DNA of 64,000 nt from Tilletiopsis washingtonensis (Eukaryota; Basidiomycota; Exobasidiomycetes; Entylomatales), in NCBI RefSeq assembly GCF_003144115.1, contig NW_020312021.1:1-64000 (forward strand), given 5' to 3'. Under the pieces are notes generated by a model. It ran no database searches and was not told where the DNA came from. It saw only the letters and a list, made by a program, of their open reading frames with translations. The position numbers and the translations under genes are program-made. The stretch's first letter is position 1; each line of letters starts with the position of its first letter. This document shows, piece by piece, positions 11,502-22,267 of the stretch.

Positions 11502-12843
11502 ATGTACGCGGACATCGACCCCACGCAGGACACGGAGTTGTGCGTGCCCGCTCCTGCCGCAGCCGCGCCCGGCGCCGCCGCAAGCTGACAGCGCCCGCGG
11601 CAGTCACGATGCGTTGCGCGCGCGCGGCATCATCCCGGCACTGCCGCCGTCGCGGTCACCATCGCCCGAGCGCGAGTCGGATGCGCAGCTCCGCGCCACA
11701 CGGCTCGCCGGGCTCTCCGATGCGCAGATCCGTGCAGCACTAGACGACGCCGCCGATGCCCGCGACGCCGACGCCGAGCGCGAGCTGGAAGCGCTGCGTG
11801 CTCGCCGCGCAGAGGTGCTTGCTCGCGAGCGCCGCACACATCGCTTCGGCCGGGTGTACCCAATCGGCCGCCCGGACTACACGCGCGAGGTCACCGATGC
11901 GAGCAAGGCGCAGCCCGGCGTCGAGGGCGCCGACGAAGAGCAGGAGGACGACGATGAGGGCATGACGGGCGCCGGGCCTGTCGGCGGGCAAGAGGCCAAG
12001 GAGACGAAGAAGGGCACCGGCGTGGTTTGCTTCCTCTACAAGGACGGGTGAGTGACAGAGACTGCATGACGAGGTGCGCTTCACCGGTGCCAGCCCTCTG
12101 CCTGCGCCGGAGGACTGCACGTCCGCAGTCGAGAGAGTGTAGCATCAGTGCTAGCGCCGCCGGTGCCGCGAGCGCCGGCCATGGCGGCTCGCGACTGCTG
12201 CCACTGCTACTGCTGCCCACGCCGTCGAGTGCGGCGAATGCGCCGCCTCGAGCTCCACGGTCGCACAGCGCGACACTCTGCTCACACGCTCTGGCCTGCT
12301 CTGCAGCATGGACACGTGCCAGCTGCTGGCTGGCTACTTGAACACGCTCGCGGCCAAGTATCCGGCGACAAAGTTTGTCAGCATCGTCGGCGACAAGGTA
12401 AGCTGCGGCGCCCGCAAGCGCAGATGGGTCCGCCCTCTCACACATCGATTCTCGCTAGTGCATTCCCAACTACCCCGACAAGAACCTGCCGACGCTCCTC
12501 ATCTACCGCAACGGCGCTCTGCACCGGCAGATCATCGGCCTGCGTCCGGAGATCGGGTGCGACGGCATGAAGACGAAGTGCGAGGGTGGGTGGCGCTCGG
12601 CACTAGCGCTCTGCCACGTCGGCTCACACGGCGCGGACCCCAGACATCGAGCTCTTGCTCACGGCCGTCGGCGTGCTCGATCGCTCCGAGGTGCCTGGCG
12701 AGCCCACACACATCGACAGTCAGTTCGGGCGCCGCACCGACGAGCACGACAACGGCGACGAGGAGCCCGGGCGGAAGAGCGCAATCCGCGGCGGCGAGAA
12801 GACACAAGAAGAGATCGACGCCGAGCTCGACTGGGACCTCTAG
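11502..12843 (+). CDS. PLP2: Phosducin-like protein (PLP2/PDCL3 type), thioredoxin fold
   Basis: Members of this family assist the CCT chaperonin in folding actin and tubulin. Five exons give 299 residues: 11502-11539, 11604-12047, 12307-12397, 12459-12585, 12644-12843. The N-terminus MYADIDPTQDTEFHDALRA and the helical GIIPALPPS region match the family. The thioredoxin-like domain follows, with GVVCFLYKDG, CIPNYPDKNLPTLLIYRNG and an acidic tail ending EEIDAELDWDL. Exon 1 is tiny (38 nt), and the splice creates TEFHDAL as in relatives. Intron 2 is 259 bp, about five times the local norm, with a good branch point (tgctcacac) and acceptor ctctgcag. The assignment to PLP2 rather than PLP1 rests on the short N-terminus and CIPNYPD motif. 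Confidence 0.9.
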
Positions 12844-12936
12844 CAATGCACGGTGCCAGACAGACGGGGGCAGAAAGGGTGCATTCTCTGCAAGGCTCTA
12901 GCGTGACATAGGTGCGCGGAGAGGCAGGCCTCGGCA

Positions 12937-15900
12937 TTAGGCCTGGTCCTCCTTGAACGCCTCGAACGAGGGCCAGCCCTTGCGCGACGGCGTCTGCGTC
13001 GGCGCACGCAGCTCGCGCGGGAACAGGCCGTGCAGGCGCGCGCCCGCCAGGGTCTTGGCACGCCGGCGCGCCTCCGGGCCGGCGATGGGTGCATCATCCT
13101 TGGCGCCCTGACCGGCCTGCGCGGGCACAAGGCCGAGGCGCACGAGGCGGGCCTGCTCGTCGGGGTGACGGCGGTTCGGCGCGACGCGGTAGGCCGCAGC
13201 CTTGAAGAGGGTCGGCGACGTGGACTTGAGGTCGGCACAGGCCTCCTCCATGCGATGTCGCTTGGCGGCGAGGTCAGCAGCCTGCGCAAGGCGCTGCTCG
13301 CGCCGGTGCAGAAGCCAGGCACGAGTGATGGTCTCGTGCACCTCTGCAGGGTACGGCAGTGCCTTCTGCAGTGCCTGAGCCGCCGACGCCTGGGCCTCGG
13401 CCCGCGTCGTCACGACAGCAGGGTAGACGGCACGACGGATGGAGTCTGTCCGGCCGTCTGCGGCGGGCGCCACGTAGCGCGGGTCGTTTGGGTTCAGGCG
13501 GCTGGCACCGCCGGAGGCGGCCGTTGCGTAGCCGCGGCGAGCACCGGCAAACGAGCTCATGGCGCGCGCGCCGGCAGGAGCCGCCGAGCGCGAACCGCTG
13601 CCCGAGCTGCGCTGAGCCTGCTCGCGGATGAGGTTGAGGGCCGAGCCGGAGCGAATCCAGTCCAGGTGGGCACGCGACAGCGAGTGCTTCGTGTCGAGCT
13701 CGAAGCTCTCGCCCGAGGGCTTCGTGACGCGGACGCGGACCTGCGTGCTGAGGTCTCCGCCGGGGCGCAGCAGGTCGCCGAGGTTGACCGTCTCGACGAT
13801 GTCGCCAGCCGCGATACGGGCATAGTCCGCGTCGTCGGCAAAGAGCAGGGTCAGGACGCCCTGCTTGCGCAGGTTCGTCTCGGCAATGCGCGCAATCGAG
13901 CGGGCGAGGATCAGGTTGCAGCCAAAGAAGCGCGGCTGGAGTGCGGCGTGCTCGCGCGCGGAGCCCTCGCCTGGAATGATGCTGTGAGCGACGGAGCGGC
14001 AGCGAGCTCGACAGCCAGCGACTTACCGTAGTTGTGGTCAGCGACCAGCATCCAGGGCTGCTTGCGGTCCCGGTAGCGCTTTGCGATGCCCGGGATCGTG
14101 TCCTTGCGCGCGTCGCCCTCGCCCTGGCAGTCGTACGCCGAGTTGACGGCGCCGTCCTCATCGTTCACAGCGCCGATGAGCGTGTTCTCGGCCAGGTTGC
14201 TCAGGTGACCCTGTGCGAAGAAGGACGATCAGCGACTAGCACGCCTGTGTGCGGGCAATCCTCAGCTCACCTTGTACTTGAGCCAGGGGCCAGCGGCCGA
14301 GATGTGGTCCGTCGTGCACTTGCCACGGATGCGCATGAGGCAGCGCATCGACGGAAGCTCGTAGTTGCCGCCGCTGAAGGGGCTGTCGAACGGCGCGAGG
14401 TGCTCGAGCCGCGTCGAGTCGGGGCTGATGGCGATCTGCGTCTCGGGCACGGGCGCTGGGCAGGGCTGCGGCAGGTACGTCTCGTCACCCGGCGTGAAGC
14501 CACGCGTCGGCAGCTCTTCGCCAGACGGCGGCTGGAAGCGGAACGATCCACCGTTGGGCAGCGGCAGAGAGTCCGTCATGGGGTTGAAGTCGAGGCGTCC
14601 CGAGAAGGCCATGGCCGTGACGATCTCCGGGGAGGCGAGCATGTTCATCGTCTTGCTGTTTCCGTCATTGCGCCCGCGGAAGTTGCGGTTGAACGACGTG
14701 AGAATCACTGGGCAAGGGTGCGGATGAGCCCGGTCGCTCCGGCCTCAGACACGCACGACTCACCATTCTCCTCGCCCTTGAGCTCCCGCCGGTCCCACTG
14801 CCCGATGCAAGGTCCACACGCGTTTGCCAGCACGCGCGCGCCAACGTCCTGCAGGTCCTGCTGGATGCCGTCGCGCTGCACAGTGGCGCGCACCTGCTCG
14901 CTGCCCGGCGTCACGTCGAAGCTGGTCTGCACCTTCAGGCCCTGGTCGCGAGCCTGACGCGCCAGCGAGGCGCATCGTGCCATGTCTGCGTAAGAGGAGT
15001 TTGTGCAGGAGCCGATGAGCGCAGCGCTCAGCCGCGCATCGGCGCCCATCTCGCCGGCCTTGGCGCGCGCCACGAACTGCGACAGCGGAGTCGCCAGATC
15101 GGGCGTGAAGGGACCGTTGATGGTGGGCTCGAGCGTGTCCAGGTTGACCTCGAGACGGCCGTCATACTCGGCGTCGGCGTCGGCGGTGAGGAGCTCGCCA
15201 GCCGCGGCGGCAGCGGCCCGCGCGACGTGTCCTCGGCCCGTCGCAGTCAGGTACTCGCCCATCGGCTGCGTGTAGGCGAATGCAGATGTGGTCGCGCCCA
15301 TCTCGGCGCCCATGTTCGCCATCGTGGCGAGGCCGGTCGCCGGGAGAGAGGCCAGGCCGGGACCGGTGTACTCGAGAATGTGGCCGGTGCCGCCGCGCAC
15401 CGTGAGGGCTCCGACGACGTGCAGAATGATGTCCTTGGGCGTGCACCACGGCGACAGCGTGCCGGAAAGGTGCACGTTGAGCACCTTGGGCGCCTGAAGC
15501 TCCCACGGCGTGTTCGTCAGGGCGTCCACGCTTCAGGCGAGTGGTCAGAGAGGCAAGTAAGAGATGATGCTCGCTGCGACTCACGCATCTGCACCGCCCA
15601 CACCGATGGCCAGGCAGCCCAGGCCGCTCGCGTTGGGCGTGTGCGAGTCTGTGCCGAGCATGAGCATGCCGGGACTGGTCGGCGACGTCAGCACAGAGCA
15701 CCGCGCGATCACGCAGCACACTCACGCGGCGTAGTTCTCGAGCACGATCTGATGGATGATGCCGCTGCCAGGCCCCCAGAACTCGATGCCGTACTTCTTG
15801 CAAGCAGACTCGAGGAAGGCAAAGACCTCCTTGTTGGACGCGATGGATCGCTGATCACGCGTGTGAGCGCGCAGCCTTGCTGCAGCGCACGCATCGACTC

Positions 15901-16361
15901 ACCTTGAGATCCGCCTCGGCGCCCTCGAACGCCTGGATGAGGTGGTCGCAGTGCACGCTGGCAGGCACGGCCGTCTGCGCCAGGCCGCACGTCATGAACT
16001 GCAGCAGCGCCATCTGTGCGCTGGCGTCCTGCATGGCCAGGCGGTCGACGGCCAGCGGCAGGTACAGCTTGCCGCGCACGCGCGAGGGGTCCTTGGACGA
16101 GGAGGCATCGGCGAGCGTCGCATCGGGGTCGCGCAGGTGCGCGTAGAGGATCTTCTCGGCGAGCGTGAGCGGTCGCCCGAGGATGGCGCGCACGCGCTGC
16201 AGCTGCGCCAGGAGCGCCTCGTACGGCGGCAGGCGCGAGGGGTGCGCGGCCGCCGCAGCGACGGGCGCGGCCGGAGCGTGTGTGGCAAGGCCGCTCACGC
16301 CGCTGAGGCGCGGGCGAGCAGACGCCAGGCGGCGGGCTGCCGAGGCGCGGAGGAGCGACAT
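12937..16361 (-). CDS. Aconitase (ACO2-like) fused to mitochondrial ribosomal protein mL40
   Basis: Seven minus-strand exons sum to exactly 1,032 codons: 16361-15903, 15850-15726, 15674-15585, 15530-14764, 14707-14271, 14210-14027, 13970-12937. Residues 1-30 are an Arg/Ala/Ser presequence. The aconitase part has [31 protein letters not shown], the [4Fe-4S] cysteines in GSCTNSS and [17 protein letters not shown] and the active-site [15 protein letters not shown]; it ends [14 protein letters not shown]. The frame then runs without a stop through a Ser/Ala linker into about 207 residues like fungal mL40 (MRP-L28 family): [28 protein letters not shown] and [20 protein letters not shown]. The second part starts [15 protein letters not shown], which looks like its own old targeting sequence. 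The isomerase acts in the TCA cycle or in lysine synthesis; mL40 belongs to the mitoribosomal large subunit. S. pombe Aco2 is a known fusion to a different mitoribosomal protein. Confidence 0.88.
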
Positions 16362-16607
16362 GGTGCCGGGTGAGGATGGTGTGGGCGGAGGCAGCAGCGC
16401 ATTCTTCTCGTGAGGCGTCGGCGCAGGTCGGCAGGCAGGGCAGCCATGCAGCGCCGCCGGATTGCCAATATCGCCGCGGCGTCACGTGCAGCCGCCTGGC
16501 CGCCCGGCCCGCTTGGGCCGGCGCGCCCGGTGCGCGGCCGTGCGGCAGATCTTCGTGAGAGCCCCGCTCCGTCATCCCGCCCACTACTCCCCTTCTTCCT
16601 CACCGCA
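16362..16607. promoter_or_regulatory. Divergent promoter of the aconitase fusion and PEX1
   Basis: Only 246 bp separate the two start codons, so both genes must be driven from this short stretch or from overlapping elements. No specific motif is claimed. Confidence 0.5.
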
Positions 16608-19600
16608 ATGTCGAAGCGCAGCACGGCGTGCACGGCCGTGCTCGACGGCGAGCTGCGCACGTCGCTCGTCCACTTGCCCTCGCTGCTCTACGCGCCGCTG
16701 CTCGAGCGCAACATTGCGCCGCAGAGCCTCGTCGTCGAGCTGGTGCGCCGCGCGCCCTCGGACGCCTCGGACGCAGAGGCGCGCCGCGACACGGTGTACT
16801 GCGGCTGGAGCGGCCTCTGTGCACCGAGCACGCCTGCCGGCGGCGGCAGCAGCAGCAGTGCGCCGTCGCTGAGCAACCCGCTCAGCATCTCGCCGCTGCT
16901 GGCCCGCTCCTTCGAGCCGCCGCTCGCGACGCACGAGACGCTGTCGCTCGTGCTGCTGCGCGCTCCGCCGCTGCCGACCGCCTCGTCGATCAACGTCACG
17001 CCGTGCGGGCCGGACGATTGGGAGGTCCTGGCACGGCATGCCGGCGAGGTCGAAGACGGCATGCTGGCGCAGGTGCGCGCCGCCAAACAGGGCGCGGTGA
17101 TCCACATTGCCGTCGGCAAGGGCGACAGCGTGGGCATGCGTGTTGGTGAGTGGTCTTGAGTTGTGCCTTGCCTCCCGCTCTCGCGCTTGGTGAAGCAGGA
17201 CACTCAACTGAGGCATGTCTCTCCTTAGACACAACGACGCCGTCCACCTCTGGCGAGTCTGGCGCCCGAGCCGTCCGCCTCTCCACTTCCACAGAGGTCA
17301 TCATCGCGCCCGTGCCGCGGGCTGTGATACCGCCACCAGCTTCGGCCTCCACCTCCTCGAGTTCCGATGCGGCTCGCTCGTACCTTGCGCGCACGCTCTT
17401 TCGCGCTGTCCCGTGTGCAGGCAGCGCAATGCTCGTCCCTGCCTCTCTGGCACAGACTCTGCGCGATGCATTTGGGGAGAGCCAGCGCGCCAGCATCTCG
17501 ACGGTCGCCTGTCCAGCGGCGCCCGACTTGAGGCCCGGGCTTGATGCGCGTGAGGCGGACTCGGCGAAGCACCCGACGCGGAATGCCGTCTGGGTGGAAC
17601 GCGACGCCGCGCAGGATGCGCGAGACGTCTGGGTGGGGCAGGACACCCTCAAGCAGCTCGGCGCCCAAGGCGGTGACATGATTTTGTAAGCAGGCCGTGC
17701 CCTCGTTAGGCATATGTGGCTGACGCCGTTGCTCTCAGATTCTCGGCTCCCTCGCCAGTCCCGCTTGCGATGCCCGCAGAGGTCCCCAGCTCGCCCATAT
17801 CGGGGGGCGAGCCGTCTCTGCCAGGACTTGACGCGCCTCTGAAGCAGGCGTCGGCATTCTTTGTGTCCAGCCTCCGGTCAAGCTCGCTTCTGCAGTCAGC
17901 AGCCGGCGCTCTCCACATCACGGGCTCATCTGGATCAGGCAAGGCGACACTAGCCGCTGCGCTACTGTCGTCCTTGTCGCCTGCCCTTGCGCCGATACGC
18001 GTGCGGTGCTCGAAGCACGCCGACGTGCGTCCGGCCTCGTTGCGCAAGCTGGCGGCTCAGTGGGTGGCAGCAGCAGCGTGGCATGCGCCTTCCGTGCTTT
18101 GGCTGCAGGACGTCGAGCGTCTCGCGCCACAGGAGATGGAGCACGCAGACGGCGCGCACTCCCGTGCCTGTGCTGAGGCGCTCGTCGCCGCCCTCGAGCA
18201 GCGCCCTGCCAACGTGTTCGTGCTGTTGACCAGCTCGGGCGCCACCCACTCGACCCTGACGACGAGCAGGCTCGTTGCCGAGACGCTTCAGCTGCGGCCG
18301 CCAGACAAGAATGCTCGCAAAGCAGTACGTCCGCTCGGGCCAGAGCAGCAGGAGCGTAGCTGACGTGGAGACACCCGTACAGATACTCGACGCCCTCATT
18401 ACAGCCAAGGTTCGCGAGTCCGACGGGCTACAAGCGCAGGACCTCAATCTCGTATCGCTGGCCAACGAGACCGAAGGCTTCTACCCGAACGACTTGCAGG
18501 ATCTGACGGAGCGCGCAGTGACGCAGGCTGCCATGCGCAGCGCGCAGCAAGACGGCAGCGTGAGGCGCGCCTCAGACCCGCAGCTGAAAGGCCGCTAACA
18601 GAGCCCTCTGCAGCACGATCTGACGCAGCCAGACTTTGCTCTCGCGCTGGACGGCTTTGTGCCGCTGTCGCTGCGCGATGTCAAGCTGGAGAAGTCCAGC
18701 GTGGCGTGGTCCGACATCGGCGGCCTGGTCGAGACACGTCAGGTCCTTCGCGAGACGCTCGAGTGGCCGACCAAGTACGCGGCCATCTTCGCAGGCTGTC
18801 CCTTGCGCCTGCGCAGCGGCCTGCTGCTGTATGGCTACCCGGGCTGCGGCAAGACTCTGCTTGCCAGCGCCGTGGCCAAGGAGTGCGGCCTCAACTTCAT
18901 CGCGGTCAAGGGCCCCGAGATTCTGAACAAGTACATTGGCGCCAGCGAGAAGAGCGTGAGTTGCAGCGGGCGCTTGTGCGTGCGTGCGCGCCACTCATGC
19001 ACAGCCTGCAGGTCCGCGATCTGTTCGACCGCGCCCAGGCGGCGAAGCCTTGCGTGCTGTTCTTTGACGAGTTCGACTCGATCGCCCCGAAGCGGTGCGT
19101 CGCTTGGTGGCGATGGCAGTGCGCTGGCTGACCCCTGCCCCAATCAGTGGACACGACAGCACCGGCGTGACTGACCGAGTCGTCAACCAGCTCCTGACGC
19201 AGATGGACGGCGCGGAGGGCCTGTCGGGCGTGTACGTACTCGCCGCGACGTCGCGGCCCGACCTCATCGACTCGGCGCTGCTGCGTCCCGGCCGCCTCGA
19301 CAAGTCGCTGTTGTGCGACATGCCCTCGACCGAAGATCGGCTGGACATTCTCAAGGCCGTCTCGCGCAAGGTCAGTCTGAGCCCCGCCGTCGATCTGCAG
19401 CGATGGGCGCAGCAGACAGACGGCATGTCGGGCGCAGACTTGCAGGCTCTGCTGTACAATGCCCACCTCGAGACGATTCACGAGAGCATTGCTGCCAGCG
19501 CACGGCCAGACGCGGACGACGCCAGCACCAAGAAGACGAAGACAGCGGAGCGCGGTCTGCGCTTTGTCGACCTCAAGACCGCCGCAGCGAGCCACGCCGC

Positions 19601-19901
19601 CCCTGCGCTCTCCAACGCGGACCGCACGGCCTTGACGCGGCGCCTCGAGCAGATGCTCGACGCCTCGCCTGCCCAGGGGTCCGTCTCCTCCGCGGGCGAG
19701 GCTCAGCTCGAGCGCAAAGCCAAGGTGCTCGTTACAGACGAGCACATCGCGCGCTCGCTCAAGTCGACGCGCCCGTCGGTCCCGCGCGAGGAGCAGGAGC
19801 GGCTGCGGCGCATTTATGCTGCCTTTGCCGGCGAGCGCGACGCGGTGTTCCCCAGCGGCGAGGCGAGCCAAGAGATCGGCGCCCGCGAATCACTCATGTG
19901 A
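16608..19901 (+). CDS. PEX1: PEX1, peroxisomal AAA ATPase
   Basis: Pex1 with Pex6 forms the hexameric motor that extracts the import receptor Pex5 from the peroxisomal membrane. Seven exons give 978 residues: 16608-17145, 17229-17685, 17739-18324, 18383-18559, 18614-18955, 19012-19094, 19148-19901. The N-domain shows the Pex1 signature [17 protein letters not shown]. The first AAA module has a degenerate P-loop GSSGSGKAT and LWLQDVE in place of a canonical Walker B. The second is intact: [23 protein letters not shown], an arginine-finger region [14 protein letters not shown] and LAATSRPD. A weak first and strong second ATPase module is usual for Pex1. The length is slightly below the usual 1,000-1,250. 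Confidence 0.95.
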
Positions 19902-20106
19902 GCGCGGTGGGACGGTAATGCATTTTGCGCTGGAATGCGACAAAGTGTGGTGACGTGAGGAGGGACGGTGACGCATGCGTGAAAGGTGCAGAGCTGGAGG
20001 AGACGGTTCTGGTGACGGTGATGGCGCGGCTGTCTGAGCATTCCGGGTCAGCAGAACTCTTCGAGCACGCTGCTGTCCCACGCACCGTTCGCAGCGAAAG
20101 AGACGA

Positions 20107-21466
20107 CTACGTGTGGCGCTTCTTGCTGACATGCGCGCGGCCTTGACCGCCCTCGTCAGCGGGGTCGCTCTGACCTGGTGGCAGACGTGCTTCGCCGTCG
20201 AGCTCGTCGTGCTCATCGTCCGGCTCGGGAATGCTGTACGTGTCGCGAGCACGCTTACCCAGCGCAAAGGGAGACGCAGCCTTCAGAGGCGCCAGCGGCG
20301 GACTCTTGAGCGCGAAGGAGGACCGAGAGCGCACTGCAGCATCCTGGCAGCCGCGTTCCGATGAGTACGGCAGACCCGCGATGCGGCGCGACGGCTGTTC
20401 TGCGACGTCGTGCTGGCGGTCCTCGGCGACTGGAGCGCAATGCCGGCAGTCAGCGATATTCCTGTCGCCGCAGGGAGGGAGACGGACCTTCGCTCCTGTA
20501 ACGTTGCGCCATCGAGGCGCGGATCGCCTACATCTGGGTCTGCGGGCCGTAGACCTTTGTCGCTTCCAGCACCTGGGTCCAGCGAGATCAGTACCAGCTG
20601 CGCTCGGTCTCGCGACGTGCGTACCAGGTCGTCGTGCACTTCGGCGAGCATCGCTGCTGTCACGCCGTGCGTAGCACCACGCATCGTCGTGTCCAGCGCA
20701 AGCTCGGTGGGAGGCGAGCCCTCACTGCTGGCGTGCCTACTCTGGTTGAGGGCGCGCTCGGCGGCTTCGGCACGGCGGCGCATGCTGCCCACGTCCTCCT
20801 CCAGCCTCTGTGTATTGCGGAGCAGCTCCTTCGCCTGAGCGACATGCTCCTCGTTCTGCGTCTCAGCGGCCTCGAGCTTGAGTTCAGCGTCTTCGAGGCG
20901 CAGCCAGGCTTGCTCTTTGCCGGCCCAGATCAGGTCGGCCTCTTGCTGCGACTTGGAGAACTCAAGCATCCACTCGTCGGCGCGTCCCTGCATGCGCTTC
21001 AGCTGCGCCTCGAGCTGCTCGTTCTCGTGGCAGAGCTTCTCCTTGTCTAGAAGCGCTTGCCGCTTCTTCTCGTTCGCAGCTTTCAGGCTCGCCTCGGAAG
21101 CGTGGAGCTGGCGAAGGCGCCGCAGCTCAGCGAGGAGGGCGCGTTATCAGAAGGAGTCCCGAACTCACACGTGCAAGAGCGCAATCCCGGCTTTCCTCGT
21201 GGTCCCCCGCCAGGCAAGCCAGCTCACTCGCTTCTTCCTCCGCGCCTTCAAGAGCCAATTCTGCCGTCTCGAGCGCGGCTCTCTCGTACGCGAGGACGCG
21301 CTCCAGCATTCTGACGTGTGCGTTGAGGTTGCGGCGCTGACGGATGCGAGAAATGCCGGCCGAGCCCGCAGCGCTGTCGGCCAGGCATGTCCGCGATCAG
21401 CATCATGCGTGCAGCGGCGGGTAGTACATGCAGGACTCACAAATTGCTGTGCGCGACCATCGACAT
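20107..21466 (-). CDS. Coiled-coil protein of unknown function
   Basis: Not recognised. The start is placed at 21466 (MSMVAHSN), where a short first exon splices over a stop-containing stretch to AAGSAGISRIRQRRNLNAH. Long heptad-rich helices follow: AALETAELALEGAEEEASEL, a second exon from LRRLRQLHASEASLKAANEK, then KLCHENEQLEAQLKRMQGRA and about 100 further coiled-coil residues with four Trp. The C-terminal part is Ser/Pro-rich and changes frame across at least one intron whose donor I could not fix (acceptor near 20429). The end reads KRARDTYSIPEPDDE and closes VSKKRHT at 20107. It may be a spindle, septin or tethering protein, but nothing in the sequence decides this. Confidence 0.65.
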
Positions 21467-22267
21467 GGTGTGAGGCTGCCGTTGAGGCAAGGAGCGAGAG
21501 GCGTGCTGAGACGCGCGTGGCGATGAGCATGCGACTCGCGCAGCAGCGCAGGGCACACGCAGGAGGGTCGCGCGGCGAAGTGGATGCGCCGGACAGCCGA
21601 CACTGGCGGTGCCCAGAGGACACTTGGTGAGAGAGAGAGAGAGTGGAGGGAGGATGTGAGAGTCGTGAGGGTCGTGAGGGCTGTGAGTGGGCAGCTAGTG
21701 GCGGAGAGGTAAGGCAGGCTGCGCCACGGCGGACCGGGAGCGGGAGCAGCGCACGGCTTCGCTCGCGGCTGCACTAAGCTAAGCCTTGGCTCTGCATTCG
21801 TTCCGTTACGTCGATTACAAGGCTGCAGGCTCTGAGCCGGCGTCTTGAGCTTGATCGACTGCAAGAGGAGCCTGCCCGCTCAAAGAGGAAGGTGCCCGCA
21901 CGGGCGGCGCGTCGCGACAGGAGCAACACGCGCAGCGCGCATGCGCCGAGGCCAGCGAGCCGCTGAGCGTCTGCACGAGAGAACCTTTGACAGCGCAGCC
22001 GTGCATGCCTCCCACCGTTGCAATCATGCTCCGGCGCCGAGGGCCGCAAGCTAGGATGACATTCGAACGAACGCCCATTCGGCGCTCTGCATGGCTGACA
22101 AGCGTGAGGCCCACGCGATCTCGCTTCTACAGCAGAGCGGCGACTTTCCACGCATGGCGTCCGAATATGCACTGACGACAGTCCAGTGGCTGGGTGACAG
22201 AGCTGCGCAGAGGAGACGTGCAGCGCGAAGGTGACTCGATGGTATTAGCAATGTGTGGACTGCGGCC
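21467..22267. other. Intergenic region with short GA repeat
   Basis: Holds the promoter of the coiled-coil gene (left) and the 3' end of the deacetylase gene (right). A purine tract of about eight GA repeats lies near 21630-21645, followed by GAGGGTCGTGAGGG-like repeats. GA tracts often mark nucleosome-poor fungal promoters, which fits its position about 170 bp upstream of the start at 21466. No gene is supported in the 800 bp. Confidence 0.5.

Noticed and set aside
12937-13560. Separate mL40 gene starting at the ATG at 13560
   Set aside because: Possible in principle, but the frame is continuous with aconitase, there is no stop or spacer between them, and no promoter-like gap exists.
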